Source: Methylobacterium nonmethylotrophicum
GTDB lineage: Bacteria; Pseudomonadota; Alphaproteobacteria; Rhizobiales; Beijerinckiaceae
Reading direction: 5' to 3'
Length of the DNA: 64,000 nt
Assembly: GCF_004745635.1 (NCBI RefSeq)
Contig: NZ_SRLB01000029.1
Span: 1 to 64,000, forward strand
Shown here: positions 1-8,422 of the stretch, piece by piece
Layout: every line of letters begins with the position of its first letter
Numbering within the stretch: position 1 is the stretch's first letter
Notes under the pieces: generated by a model
Told to the model about the DNA's origin: nothing
Database searches by the model: none
What the model saw: only the letters and a program-made list of their open reading frames with translations
Made by a program: the position numbers and the translations under genes

Positions 1-20
1 CGATCGGCTTGATCGCTCTC
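1..20 (+). rRNA. 3' end of 23S rRNA (partial)
   Basis: The first bases (CGATCGGCTTGATCGCTCTC) resemble the last nucleotides of alphaproteobacterial 23S rRNA, and a 5S gene follows about 110 bases downstream, as in an rrn operon. The exact mature 3' end cannot be fixed because the rest of the gene lies outside the window. The stretch 21-129 would be the 23S-5S spacer. Confidence 0.45.
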
Positions 21-129
21 ATGATCCGTGTCCGGATCAAACACACACCACCACAGACACGATGAAGACGCGTGACCCGGTCCCCAGCGGCCGCCGGTCA
101 CCCTGCTTGCCGAACGACCGTGCTTGGCC

Positions 130-248
130 GGTCTGGTGGTCAGAGCGGGGTGTCTCGAACCCGATCCCATCTCGAACTCGGCCGTTAACCGCCCCAGCGC
201 CCATGGTACTGTGTCTCAAGACACGGGAGAGTCGGTCACCGCCAGACC
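130..248 (+). rRNA. rrf: 5S ribosomal RNA
   Basis: This is a 119-base 5S rRNA. Conserved blocks are visible in order: the loop A/B region after GGTCTGGTGG, CCCGATCCCATCTCGAACTC at 160-179, GGCCGTTAA, the ATGGTACTGTGTCTC segment and the 3' part GGGAGAGTCGGTCACCGCC. The terminal helix pairs GGTCTGG (130-136) with CCAGACC (242-248). It is extended outward by CGTGCTTGGC (119-128) pairing with GCCAAGCACG (250-259), presumably a precursor processing stem. Protein-coding frames running through this segment are artefacts. Confidence 0.93.
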
Positions 249-284
249 TGCCAAGCACGCCACATTCCCTCATCACGATCTTCT

Positions 285-325
285 CGACGACGCCCGCCCG
301 GCTCTCCGCCCGGCGGGCGTCGTCG
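285..325 (+). terminator. rRNA operon terminator hairpin
   Basis: A perfect 14-bp stem (285-298 with 312-325, arms CGACGACGCCCGCC and GGCGGGCGTCGTCG) with a 13-base loop lies 37 bases after the 5S gene and is followed by TGTT. Position and strength suggest the intrinsic terminator of the rRNA operon. It also separates the operon from the convergent kinase gene ending at 421. Confidence 0.7.
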
Positions 326-420
326 TGTTCGGGCATTATGGATCCGCGCTCAGCTCGGCACGGCTATCGCTCTGACGGGCTTGGCAAAAAATCCTCCGCG
401 AGCGGTTTTCGACGGAGTCG

Positions 421-2451
421 TCAGGCCGCCCGCGTCTCGAGGAGGGATGGCAAAGCCTTGAGATCGAGGGGCTTCGACAGAAAGTCGTCGAAACCGGCGC
501 CGCGTGCGGCAACTTGGTCTTCAGCCTGTACGTTGGCGGTCAGCGCCACGAGGCGCAGGCGCGGCAGGCGGTGCCGCGCCTCATGGGCCCGCACCTGCCG
601 GGCGGCTTCGAGCCCGTCGAGGATCGGCATCCGGATGTCCATGAGCGCGAGATCGAACGGTGTGGCCGAGGCCGCCGCATCCTGCAGCCGCGTCACCGCC
701 TCGGCCCCGTCCCGAGCCCAGATCACGACGGCACCGAGGCGCTCCAGAGCCCTCGTAGCGAGAAGGGCGTTGATCGGGTTGTCCTCCGCCAGCAGAATCC
801 GAGGCCGATGGAACGACGGCCGTGCGATGCCCTCCGGCGCGCTCGGCTTTCGGACGGCCGGCGGGGCCGGCTCGGCGAGGCGTGCCAGCAGCGAGGTCAG
901 GCGCACCGGCTTGATGAGGTAGCGGTCGAATCCTGCGGCGGCCGGCGAACCGAAGTCGCGCCGATCGAACGGCGACAGCAGCACGATGCTGCGGCTCACG
1001 CCCGCCTGACGGGCCGCGGCGGCGATGCCGCGCACGGCCGCGTCGCCGAGGGCGCGGTCGGCGATCACCGCCTCGAAGCGCGTTCCGCCTCGGAGTGCGG
1101 CCAGTGCCTCCGTCGCGGTCTCGACCACGACCGTCTCGGCGCCGGCCCGGCCGAGCCGGCGGGCGATGTAGGGTGCCTCGAAGGCGGCGGCCGCGACCAC
1201 CAGGATGCGCCGTCCATCGAGCGTCGGCGGTCGCGGCCCGGTGCGGTCCGGCCCGGCGGGAAGCGGGAGACGGACCCGGAAGCAACTCCCCTCCCCAGGC
1301 CGCGACGTGACGTCGAGCCGGCCGCCCATGCGGTCGACGAGGCGCTCGGTGATCGCGAGGCCGAGGCCGGTGCCTTCGTGGCGCCGGCTGGCGCTGCCGT
1401 CGCCCTGCTCGAACTCCTGAAACAGCACCGGCAGGCGCTCCTCGGGAATGCCCGGGCCGGTATCGTGCACCGCGAGGTCCAGTCCGTTCGCGCTCCAGGT
1501 CGCCGTGACGCCGACGCCGCCGGCCTCCGTGAACTTCACGGCGTTGCCGGCGAGGTTGATCAGGATCTGGCGCACCCGGTCGGCGTCGCCGATCAGGCTC
1601 GCGGGCAGCGCCTCGATGTCGGCGGCGATCTCCAGGCCCTTGTCCTGGGCGCGGGGCGCCAGCAGCTCGACCACGCTCTCGACGAGGGCCGCCGGGTCGA
1701 ACGGCTCCGCCGCGAGGTCGAGCCGGCCGGCCTCGATCTTCGAGAAGTCGAGGATCCCGTCGATGAGCGACAGGAGGGCTTCGCCGGAGGTCTTCACCGC
1801 CTCGGCGTAGGTGCGCTGCTCGGGGCTGAGCGGCGTCTCGAGCATCAGGTCGGCCATGCCCATGATGCCGTTGAGCGGCGTGCGGAACTCGTGGCTCACG
1901 CTGGCGAGGAAGCGCGACTTCGCCACGCTCGCGGCCTCGGCCCGGCTGCGGGCCTCCTCCAGGATGCGGGCGGATTCGACCCGCTCGGTGATGTCCCGGC
2001 CCGCCCGCAGCACCTCGGCCCGCCCGTCGCGCCCGACCGTCACGGTCTCCACGAAGGCGAACCAGCGCAACGGCCCCCCGCGGGCCGGCGCGATCGCGAC
2101 GTCGACGAGGCGCGCGCCGTCGGCGCGTTGCCGGATCTCGCGGCGCTCGACCACGTCGGCCTCCCGGGTGGTGCCCAGCAGCGCGTCCGGCGCGGTGCCG
2201 AGGAGATCGGCGAAGCCCTGGTTGGCGAAGGTGATGCGCCCTTCGGGATCGCGCTGGACGACGAGCTCGATCTGCGCCTCGACCAGGCTGCGGTAGCGCT
2301 CCTCGCTCTCGGAGGTGCGCCAGACGAGGTCGTGCAGGCGCTCGACCTCGCCGTCGCGCCGGCGCTGGATCAGGCGGTGGCCGCTCCAGCGCGCCGCTGC
2401 CCAAGCGAGGGCGGCGAGACCGACGACCGCCGTGCAGAGCCACACCACCAT
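421..2451 (-). CDS. membrane-anchored PAS hybrid histidine kinase with two receiver domains
   Basis: A 676-residue sensor kinase. One N-terminal membrane helix (residues 2-21) is followed by a PAS domain (about 50-160), a HisKA dimerisation domain with the phospho-acceptor His in SHEFRTPLNG (about residue 187), and a HATPase with NLAGNAVKFT and GTGLGLAI. The first receiver (about 413-525) lacks the acidic pair at its start (VVAAAA), so it is probably degenerate although it keeps ADRALG and IKP. The second receiver (550-672) is canonical, with AEDN, Asp in LMDIRMP, LTAN and SKP. The start was chosen at ATG 2451 because GGAGG lies 7 bases upstream and the membrane helix begins there. The signal sensed and the downstream partner are unknown. 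The gene is convergent with the rRNA operon. Confidence 0.88.
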   Translation of the reverse strand: MVVWLCTAVVGLAALAWAAARWSGHRLIQRRRDGEVERLHDLVWRTSESEERYRSLVEAQIELVVQRDPEGRITFANQGFADLLGTAPDALLGTTREADVVERREIRQRADGARLVDVAIAPARGGPLRWFAFVETVTVGRDGRAEVLRAGRDITERVESARILEEARSRAEAASVAKSRFLASVSHEFRTPLNGIMGMADLMLETPLSPEQRTYAEAVKTSGEALLSLIDGILDFSKIEAGRLDLAAEPFDPAALVESVVELLAPRAQDKGLEIAADIEALPASLIGDADRVRQILINLAGNAVKFTEAGGVGVTATWSANGLDLAVHDTGPGIPEERLPVLFQEFEQGDGSASRRHEGTGLGLAITERLVDRMGGRLDVTSRPGEGSCFRVRLPLPAGPDRTGPRPPTLDGRRILVVAAAAFEAPYIARRLGRAGAETVVVETATEALAALRGGTRFEAVIADRALGDAAVRGIAAAARQAGVSRSIVLLSPFDRRDFGSPAAAGFDRYLIKPVRLTSLLARLAEPAPPAVRKPSAPEGIARPSFHRPRILLAEDNPINALLATRALERLGAVVIWARDGAEAVTRLQDAAASATPFDLALMDIRMPILDGLEAARQVRAHEARHRLPRLRLVALTANVQAEDQVAARGAGFDDFLSKPLDLKALPSLLETRAA

Positions 2452-2586
2452 CCCGCATCCTCCACGATACGGCCGAGAGCCTAGTGGGCGGAATTGAAAG
2501 ATGAGTTGGGAAAGTGGCTTAGCGGTTCGCGCGGCCGATCGCGCGGAGTCGCAGGAGGATGCTAACGCCGCATTCACCGTGCCGCG

Positions 2587-4125
2587 TCAGGCCGCGGCCG
2601 GGCGCCGGTCGGACCGGCTGCGGTAGGACAGGGCCTCGGCGAGGTGGAGCCGGCGCACCCGCGCCTCGCCGTCGAGGTCGGCGAGCGTCCGGGCGACGCG
2701 CAGCACCCGGTGGAAGCCGCGGGCGGAGAGGCGCATCGCGTCGGCGGCGTCCCGGATCAGGGCCATCCCCTCCGCGTCGGGCCGCGCCGCCTCCTCGATC
2801 AGGGTTGCCGGGCAGGAGGCGTTGGTGGTGCCGGCGGGCTGGCCGGCCTCCGCGTAGCGCCGCTCCTGCCGGGTCCGGGCCGCGGCGACGCGGGCGGCGG
2901 CCTCCGCCGACCCCTCCTCCGGCGGCGGCAGGATCAGGTCCGCGGCGGTGACCGCCGGCACCTCGATCTGCAGGTCGATGCGGTCGAGGAGCGGGCCGGA
3001 GAGCCGGGCCTGGTACTGGGCGACGCAGCGCTCGTTGGGTCCGCGCCGGCAGGCGAAGCCCGGCTCGGTCGCCTGGCCGCAGCGGCACGGATTCATCGCG
3101 GCGACGAGCTGGAACCGGGCCGGATAGGTGACCCGGTGGTTCGCCCGGGCGATCATCACCGTGCCGGTCTCGAGCGGCTGGCGCAGGGAATCGAGCACCT
3201 GGCCGTTGAACTCCGGCAGTTCGTCGAGGAAGAGCACCCCGCCATGGGCCAGCGACACCTCGCCGGGCCGCGCGCCGATGCCGCCGCCGACGAGGGCCGC
3301 CATCGAGGCCGAGTGGTGCGGCGCCCGGAACGGCCGGCGGTTCGACAGCGCGCCGTCCTTGAGCGTGCCGGCCACCGACTGGATCATCGAGACTTCCAGG
3401 AGTTCGCGGGGCCCGAGCGGCGGCAGGATCGAGGGCAGCCGGGCCGCCATCATCGACTTGCCGGCCCCGGGCGGACCGTTCATCAGGAGGTTGTGCCCGC
3501 CGGCGGCCGCGATCTCCAGGGCGCGCTTCGCGCCCTCCTGACCCTTGATCTCGCGCAGGTCCGGCAGCGCGCCGGAGGCGGCGGCTACGGCCGGGACCGG
3601 GCGTGCCATCACCTGGCTGCCCTTGAAGTGGTTGGCGAGCTGGATCAGCGAGCGCGGCGCCAGCACGTCCATGTCGCCGGCGGCCCAGGCGGCCTCCGGC
3701 CCGCTCGCCGCCGGGCAGATCAGGCCGAGCCCGCGGGCATTGGCGGCCATGGCCGCCGGCAGCACGCCCGCCACCGCCGTCAGGCTGCCGTCGAGCGCCA
3801 GTTCGCCCAGGACGCAATAGCCCGAGAGCGCGTCGCCCGGCAGGGCGCCGATGGCGGCCATCACCCCGAGCGCGATCGGAAGGTCGTAATGCGAGCCTTC
3901 CTTCGGCAGGTCGGCGGGGGCGAGATTGACGGTGATGCGCTTGGCCGGCAATGCCAGCCCCGAGGCGATCAGGGCCGAGCGGACCCGCTCGCGGGACTCG
4001 GCCACCGCCTTGTCAGGCAGCCCGACCACGTTGAAGGCGACGGCGCCCGGCGTGATCTGCACCTGCACGTCGACGGCGCGCGCCTCGATCCCCTCGAAGG
4101 CGACGGTGGCGACGCGGGTGACCAT
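2587..4125 (-). CDS. comM: YifB/ComM family Mg-chelatase-like AAA+ ATPase
   Basis: A 512-residue protein of the YifB/ComM family; in naturally competent bacteria ComM is a branch-migration helicase. The N-terminal ~170 residues are the Lon-protease-like fold (NVVGLPDKAVAESRERV, PADLPKEGSHYDLPIA). The AAA+ module has Walker A GPPGAGKS at 217-224 and Walker B LFLDELPEF, followed by a Cys-containing insert (NPCRCG) and the C-terminal Mg-chelatase domain (SARGFHRVLRVARTLADL). Start ATG 4125 fits the family N-terminus MVTRVATVAFEG. It sits alone between the kinase gene and rpsT. No competence genes are visible nearby, so a role in transformation is not implied. Confidence 0.9.
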   Translation of the reverse strand: MVTRVATVAFEGIEARAVDVQVQITPGAVAFNVVGLPDKAVAESRERVRSALIASGLALPAKRITVNLAPADLPKEGSHYDLPIALGVMAAIGALPGDALSGYCVLGELALDGSLTAVAGVLPAAMAANARGLGLICPAASGPEAAWAAGDMDVLAPRSLIQLANHFKGSQVMARPVPAVAAASGALPDLREIKGQEGAKRALEIAAAGGHNLLMNGPPGAGKSMMAARLPSILPPLGPRELLEVSMIQSVAGTLKDGALSNRRPFRAPHHSASMAALVGGGIGARPGEVSLAHGGVLFLDELPEFNGQVLDSLRQPLETGTVMIARANHRVTYPARFQLVAAMNPCRCGQATEPGFACRRGPNERCVAQYQARLSGPLLDRIDLQIEVPAVTAADLILPPPEEGSAEAAARVAAARTRQERRYAEAGQPAGTTNASCPATLIEEAARPDAEGMALIRDAADAMRLSARGFHRVLRVARTLADLDGEARVRRLHLAEALSYRSRSDRRPAAA

Positions 4126-4219
4126 GGGGTGCGGGCCTTCGGACTGGCTGGCTGACGCGACGTTAGTTGGGCGCCCGCGCCGGCACAACCCGGATCTGGA
4201 AAAGAGCGTTGCAGACACG

Positions 4220-4242
4220 AAAAAGCCCGGCGCAGGCCGGGC
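4220..4242 (-). terminator. intrinsic terminator of rpsT
   Basis: On the minus strand GCCCGGC-CTGC-GCCGGGC (7-bp stem, 4-base loop, 4225-4242) is followed by TTTTT (4224-4220). It lies 80 bases after the rpsT stop codon, giving a classic Rho-independent terminator. Confidence 0.85.
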
Positions 4243-4321
4243 CAATTCCTTCTCGTCCTCGGGATCTGCGGCGCCGCATCGGCCCGGGTCCCTGCGGCAG
4301 ACCGGGGGCCTGCCCGCGGGC

Positions 4322-4600
4322 TCACGCCTGGGCGGCGGCCTCCAGGCCCTTCACGCGGGCGGCGAGGCGCGAGACCTTCCGCGAGGCGGTGTTCTTGTGC
4401 ACGATGCCCTTCTGGGACGCGCGCATGATCTCCGGCTCGGCGCTGCGCAGGGCGGTCAGGGCGGTGCCGTGATCGCCGGCCTCGATCGCCTCCTCGACCT
4501 TGCGGATGAAGGTGCGCATGCGGCTGCGGCGCGAGCGGTTGATCGCCGTACGCTTGGCGATCTTGCGGGTCATCTTCTTGGCCGACACGGTGTTGGCCAT
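4322..4600 (-). CDS. rpsT: 30S ribosomal protein S20
   Basis: A 92-residue basic protein of the small ribosomal subunit that binds 16S rRNA. It begins MANTVSAKKMTRKIAKR and contains the Arg/Lys-rich helix NRSRRSRMRTFIRKVEEAI, typical of bS20, with KGIVHKNTASRKVSRL near the end. The ATG at 4600 has GAGG about 8 bases upstream. It is a single-gene unit with its own promoter (4722-4750) and terminator (4220-4242). It is divergent from the small secreted gene at 4857. Confidence 0.97.
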   Translation of the reverse strand: MANTVSAKKMTRKIAKRTAINRSRRSRMRTFIRKVEEAIEAGDHGTALTALRSAEPEIMRASQKGIVHKNTASRKVSRLAARVKGLEAAAQA

Positions 4601-4721
4601 CGGCGTTCCTCATTCTCAAAGCGAGGCCCGAGCGATCCCGGCGGGATCGTGGCGTCGCGTGTCAGGGCATGGAAGCACGGGCAACCCGCCGGGCGAAAGC
4701 CCGCAGGTCCGCGAGCCGCGG

Positions 4722-4750
4722 TCTATAGACGCGACCGGGCGGAACGTCAA
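4722..4750 (-). promoter_or_regulatory. sigma-70 promoter of rpsT
   Basis: On the minus strand TTGACG (4750-4745) and TATAGA (4727-4722) are separated by exactly 17 bases, a near-consensus housekeeping promoter about 120 bases upstream of the rpsT start. A closely similar element precedes rpmB. Confidence 0.75.
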
Positions 4751-4799
4751 CGCCGGACAGAGGCCGGTCGCCGTCCGGTGCCGGACCGGGGCCGGTCCC

Positions 4800-4824
4800 G
4801 GAACGGTAGGCCGGATCCATGGTT
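4800..4824 (+). promoter_or_regulatory. candidate EcfG (general stress) promoter
   Basis: GGAAC at 4800-4804 and GTT at 4822-4824 are separated by 17 bases (equivalently N16 then GGTT). The alphaproteobacterial EcfG consensus is GGAAC-N16/17-CGTT. It would start transcription near 4831, 26 bases before the ATG of the small secreted gene. One base of the -10 tetramer deviates. Confidence 0.55.
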
Positions 4825-4856
4825 GAGGTTCTAACACACAGCCACGGGAGTTCAGC

Positions 4857-5081
4857 ATGATCCGTTCCGCGTCCCTCCTCGCCGCCGGCCTCCTGGCGGT
4901 CTCCGCGGTCGCGATCCCGCACCAGGCCGAGGCCAAGGGCTGCATCAAGGGCGCCGTCGTCGGCGGGCTCGCCGGCAAGGCGGTCGGCCACGGCAAGGCC
5001 GGCGCCGCGGCCGGTTGCGCGGTGGGCCACCACAACGCCAACAAGGGCCAGGGCAGCGCCGGCCAGGCGCAGGGCCGGTAG
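4857..5081 (+). CDS. small secreted glycine-zipper protein
   Basis: A 74-residue protein with a signal peptide (hydrophobic core AASLLAAGLLAVSAVAI-like, probable cleavage after AEA at residue 26). The mature part is Gly/Ala/His-rich, containing KGAVVGGLAGKAVGHGKAGAA, a glycine-zipper-like pattern seen in envelope proteins. Two Cys (KGCIKG, AAGCAVG) could form a disulfide in the periplasm. ATG 4857 has GGGAG 6 bases upstream. A candidate EcfG promoter lies just upstream and a terminator follows, so it looks like a monocistronic stress gene. Molecular function unknown. Confidence 0.75.
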   Translation: MIRSASLLAAGLLAVSAVAIPHQAEAKGCIKGAVVGGLAGKAVGHGKAGAAAGCAVGHHNANKGQGSAGQAQGR

Positions 5082-5109
5082 GCTCGCGCGGCCCTCAGGG
5101 CGTATAAGG

Positions 5110-5141
5110 GGGCGGCTCCGCGCATCGGGGCCGCCCTTCTT
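5110..5141 (+). terminator. intrinsic terminator
   Basis: GGGCGGC (5110-5116) pairs with GCCGCCC (5130-5136), extended inward by CCG/CGG, and is followed by TTCTT. It lies 29 bases after the small secreted gene and directly before the queC ribosome binding site. Confidence 0.7.
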
Positions 5142-5156
5142 CTGTCCGGAGCCCGC

Positions 5157-5864
5157 ATGACGTCCCCCGACGGCGCCCTGGTGTTGTTCTCCGGCGGGCA
5201 GGATTCCGCCACCTGCCTCGCCTGGGCCCTCGACCGCTTCGCGCGCGTCGAGACCCTCGGCTTCGATTACGGCCAGCGCCACCGGATCGAGCTCGACTGC
5301 CGCGACGCCCTGCGGGCCGGGATGACCCGGATCGTGCCGGCCTTCGCGGGGCGCCTCGGCGACGACCACACCCTCTCCCTCGCGGCGCTCGGCGAGGTCT
5401 CGGAGACCGCGCTGACGCGGGAGACCGCCATCGCCATGGAGGCGGGAGGGCTTCCCAACACCTTCGTGCCCGGGCGCAACCTCGTCTTCCTCACCTTCGC
5501 GGCGGCCCTGGCCTACCGCCGCGGCCTGCGCCACGTCGTCGGCGGGATGTGCGAGACGGACTTTTCCGGCTATCCCGATTGCCGCGACGACACGATCAAG
5601 GCGCTGCAGGTCGCGCTCAACCTCGGCATGGAGCGGCGCTTCGTGCTGCACACGCCGCTCATGTGGATCGACAAGGCCGAGACCTGGCGGCTCGCCAGGA
5701 CCCTCGGCGGCGAGGCGCTCGTCGAGCTCATCGTGCGCGAGAGCCACACCTGCTATCTCGGCGAGCGCGGCGCCCTCCACGCGTGGGGCCACGGCTGCGG
5801 CACCTGCCCGGCCTGCGCCTTGCGCGCCGCCGGCTATGCGCGCTTCCGCGCCGAGGATGCGTGA
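5157..5864 (+). CDS. queC: 7-cyano-7-deazaguanine synthase
   Basis: A 235-residue QueC. It converts 7-carboxy-7-deazaguanine, ammonia and ATP to preQ0 in queuosine tRNA modification. Seen directly are the N-terminal PP-loop LFSGGQDSATCLAWAL (residues 9-24), GFDYGQRHRIEL, the VPGRNLVFL segment, and the C-terminal zinc site with Cys in ESHTCYLG and GHGCGTCPAC. GGAG precedes the ATG. No queD, queE or queF lies nearby, so the other pathway genes must be elsewhere. Confidence 0.95.
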   Translation: MTSPDGALVLFSGGQDSATCLAWALDRFARVETLGFDYGQRHRIELDCRDALRAGMTRIVPAFAGRLGDDHTLSLAALGEVSETALTRETAIAMEAGGLPNTFVPGRNLVFLTFAAALAYRRGLRHVVGGMCETDFSGYPDCRDDTIKALQVALNLGMERRFVLHTPLMWIDKAETWRLARTLGGEALVELIVRESHTCYLGERGALHAWGHGCGTCPACALRAAGYARFRAEDA

Positions 5865-5953
5865 CGCGCGCTTGCCGACCGCCCTTCCGTTGCGCAGAGT
5901 GCGCCGCAAACACGGCCAGGGAAACACGGCAAGCACCGGGAGGAGAGACCGTC

Positions 5954-7120
5954 ATGACCGCCTGCATCGTCGGCTGGAGCCACACGCCCTTCGGCAAGCA
6001 CGACGCCGAGACCGTCGAGAGCCTGATCGTCCGGGTCGCCAACGAGGCGCTGGCGCATGCGGGGATCGGCCCGCAGGACGTCGACGAGATCGTGCTCGGC
6101 CATTACAACGCCGGCTTCACGCCCCAGGACTTCACCGCCTCGCTCGTGCTCCAGGCCGATGACGGCTTCCGGTTCAAGCCGGCGACCCGGGTCGAGAATG
6201 CCTGCGCCACCGGCTCGGCGGCGGTGCACCAGGGCATCAAGACGATCGAGGCCAAGCGCGCCCGGGTGGTCCTGGTGGTCGGCGTCGAGCAGATGACCCG
6301 CACGCCGGGCCCTGAGATCGGCCGCACCCTGCTCAAGGCCTCCTACCTGCCGGAGGACGGCGACAACCCGGCGGGCTTCGCCGGCGTCTTCGGCAATATC
6401 GCCGGCGCCTATTTCCAGCGCCACGGCGACCAGTCCGACGCGCTGGCGATGATCGCCGCCAAGAACCACCATAACGGCGTCCAGAACCCCTACGCGCAGA
6501 TGCGCAAGGACCTGGGCTTCGCGTTCTGCCGCACCGAGTCGGACAAGAACCCGTTCGTCGCCGGGCCGCTCAAGCGCACCGACTGCTCGCTGGTCTCGGA
6601 CGGCGCCGCGGCCGTCGTGCTCGCCGACACCGAGACGGCGCTCCGCATGCGCCGCGCCGTCGCCTTCCGGGCCACCGCCCACGCGCAGGACTTCCTGCCG
6701 ATGTCGAAGCGCGACGTGCTGAAGTTCGAGGGCGCCGCCACCGCCTGGGCCCGCGCCCTGAACCAGGCCGGCATCACCCTCGACGACCTCTCTCTCGTCG
6801 AGACCCACGACTGCTTCACGGTCGCCGAGCTGATCGAGTACGAGGCGATGGGACTGACGAAGGAGGGCCGCGGCGCCGACGCGATCCGCGAGGGCTGGAC
6901 CACCAAGGAGGGCAAGCTGCCGGTCAACCCCTCCGGCGGGCTGAAGGCCAAGGGCCACCCGATCGGGGCCACCGGCGTGTCGATGCATGCCCTCTCGGCG
7001 ATGCAGCTCTGCGGCGAGGCCGGCGGCATGCAGATCCCGGACGCGACGCTCGCTGGCGTGTTCAACATGGGCGGCGTCGCGGTGGCGAACTACGTCAGCG
7101 TGCTCGAGCGCATCAAGTAG
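5954..7120 (+). CDS. thiolase family acyltransferase (acetyl-CoA acetyltransferase/SCP-x type)
   Basis: A 388-residue thiolase-fold enzyme. The nucleophilic Cys lies in ENACATGSAA, the His of the middle motif in VETHDCFTVAE, and the C-terminal motif NPSGGLKAKGHPIGATG carries the second His. The absence of the usual C-terminal CxG and the ETHDCF motif place it with SCP-x/non-classical thiolases rather than PhaA/AtoB. It therefore probably acts on a branched or unusual acyl-CoA; the substrate cannot be inferred. Start ATG 5954 is supported by GGAGGAGA upstream. A longer in-frame reading would overlap queC and is rejected. The MFS gene follows 24 bases downstream and may be co-transcribed. Confidence 0.87.
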   Translation: MTACIVGWSHTPFGKHDAETVESLIVRVANEALAHAGIGPQDVDEIVLGHYNAGFTPQDFTASLVLQADDGFRFKPATRVENACATGSAAVHQGIKTIEAKRARVVLVVGVEQMTRTPGPEIGRTLLKASYLPEDGDNPAGFAGVFGNIAGAYFQRHGDQSDALAMIAAKNHHNGVQNPYAQMRKDLGFAFCRTESDKNPFVAGPLKRTDCSLVSDGAAAVVLADTETALRMRRAVAFRATAHAQDFLPMSKRDVLKFEGAATAWARALNQAGITLDDLSLVETHDCFTVAELIEYEAMGLTKEGRGADAIREGWTTKEGKLPVNPSGGLKAKGHPIGATGVSMHALSAMQLCGEAGGMQIPDATLAGVFNMGGVAVANYVSVLERIK

Positions 7121-7144
7121 GGCCGACCGCGCAGTGGCAGGGCC

Positions 7145-8422
7145 GTGACACCCTTCCTGGTCCTGGTGCTCGCCTACACGATCAGCCAGTTCGACCGCGG
7201 CTTCCTGGCGATGGTCGCGCCCGATCTCGGGCCCGACCTCGGCCTCGCGCCCTCCGACCTCGCCCTGCTCTCGGCCGTCTGGTTCCTGGCCTTCGCGGCC
7301 GGCCAGGTGCCGACCGGGCTGCTCCTCGACCGGATCGGGCCGCGGCGCACCGTGGCGGGCTTCCTGGTGCTCGCCGCCCTCGGGGCGGCCGCCCTGGGGC
7401 TGGCGCAGGGCTTCGTCGGAGCGGCCGCCGCGATGGCGCTGATTGGCCTCGGCTGCGCGCCGGCCCTGATGGGCGGGCTGTACCTGTTCGGGCGGGTCTA
7501 CCCCCCTGAGCGCTTCGCCATGCTGTCCTCGCTGATGATCGGGCTCGGCACCGCGGGCGACCTCCTCGGCTCGACGCCGCTGGCGCTGGCGAGCCACGCG
7601 CTGGGCTGGCGGGCGATCCTCGCCGGGCTGTCCGTCGTCACCCTGGCGACGGCCGGGCTGGTGCTGTGGCTGATCGAGGATCCGCCCCGCCTCGCCGATC
7701 CGCCCCGGGCCTCGGTGTGGCGCGGCTTCTCCGAGGTCGCCCGGATGCGGGCCCTGTGGCCGATCCTGCCCGTGGTGTTCGTGAGCTACGCCGTCGTCAT
7801 CGCGACGCGCTCGCTCTGGGTCGGGGCCTATCTGGGCGGCGTCCACGGCCTCGACGCGCTTCAGCGCGGCAACGGCACCCTGGCGATGAGCGCCGCGATG
7901 GCGGCCGGCGCGGTCGGGTACGGGCCACTGGAGCGGCTGGCGCGCGACCCGAAGCGCACGGCGCTCGCGGGCTGCCTCGTCACCGGCCTGGCGCTCGCCG
8001 GCCTCGGCCTGTTCGGCGCGGGCTCCACCACCCTCGCGGTGGCTTTGCTCGCCCTGATCGGCGCGGCGGGCCTGAGCTACGGCATCCTGATGGCGCATGC
8101 GCGCCGCTTCTTCCCCGCCCATCTGCTCGGGCGCGGCGTCGCCTTCATGAACATCGTCTTCATGGGCGGTGCGGCGGCGGTACAAGGGCTCTCGGCCCTT
8201 TTCGTGCTGGGCACCGGCGGTCTCGCGCCGGACGCGCTCTACGGAAGGCTCTTCCTCGCTTACGGGCTCGCCCTGATGGCTGCCACGGCGGTCTATGCCT
8301 TCGCGCCGCGGGAGCCGGTGTACGGGAGGGCCGGCCCTGTCGACCCGGTTCCCGTGCCCGGCCCTACCCCGCCTCCCCCGGCGTCCGCGCCCGCAGGGCC
8401 AGGGCGTGCAGGCCGCGCTTGA
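7145..8422 (+). CDS. MFS family transporter
   Basis: A 425-residue integral membrane transporter with about 12 predicted helices and the MFS loop 2-3 motif in GLLLDRIGPRRTVAG (about residues 58-72). The N-terminus is very short before helix 1 (VTPFLVLVLAYTISQFDRG), supporting GTG 7145. The substrate is unknown. The last ~25 residues are a Pro/Ala/Gly-rich tail (PGPTPPPPASAPAGPGRAG) encoded antisense to the end of bolA, a 59-base convergent overlap. The tail may be a recent read-through extension, because the membrane domain ends before it. Confidence 0.85.
   Translation: MTPFLVLVLAYTISQFDRGFLAMVAPDLGPDLGLAPSDLALLSAVWFLAFAAGQVPTGLLLDRIGPRRTVAGFLVLAALGAAALGLAQGFVGAAAAMALIGLGCAPALMGGLYLFGRVYPPERFAMLSSLMIGLGTAGDLLGSTPLALASHALGWRAILAGLSVVTLATAGLVLWLIEDPPRLADPPRASVWRGFSEVARMRALWPILPVVFVSYAVVIATRSLWVGAYLGGVHGLDALQRGNGTLAMSAAMAAGAVGYGPLERLARDPKRTALAGCLVTGLALAGLGLFGAGSTTLAVALLALIGAAGLSYGILMAHARRFFPAHLLGRGVAFMNIVFMGGAAAVQGLSALFVLGTGGLAPDALYGRLFLAYGLALMAATAVYAFAPREPVYGRAGPVDPVPVPGPTPPPPASAPAGPGRAGRA

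Noticed and set aside
62..922. Long plus-strand reading frame at the window start
   Set aside because: It runs through the 5S rRNA gene and then antisense to the histidine kinase; composition is Arg/Ser-rich shadow sequence.
514..2484. 656-codon plus-strand open frame
   Set aside because: Antisense to the hybrid kinase, whose domains are clear; shadow of GC-rich coding.
5082..5156. Possible preQ1 riboswitch before queC
   Set aside because: The 75-base gap is taken up by an intrinsic terminator of the upstream gene and the ribosome site; no preQ1 aptamer features.
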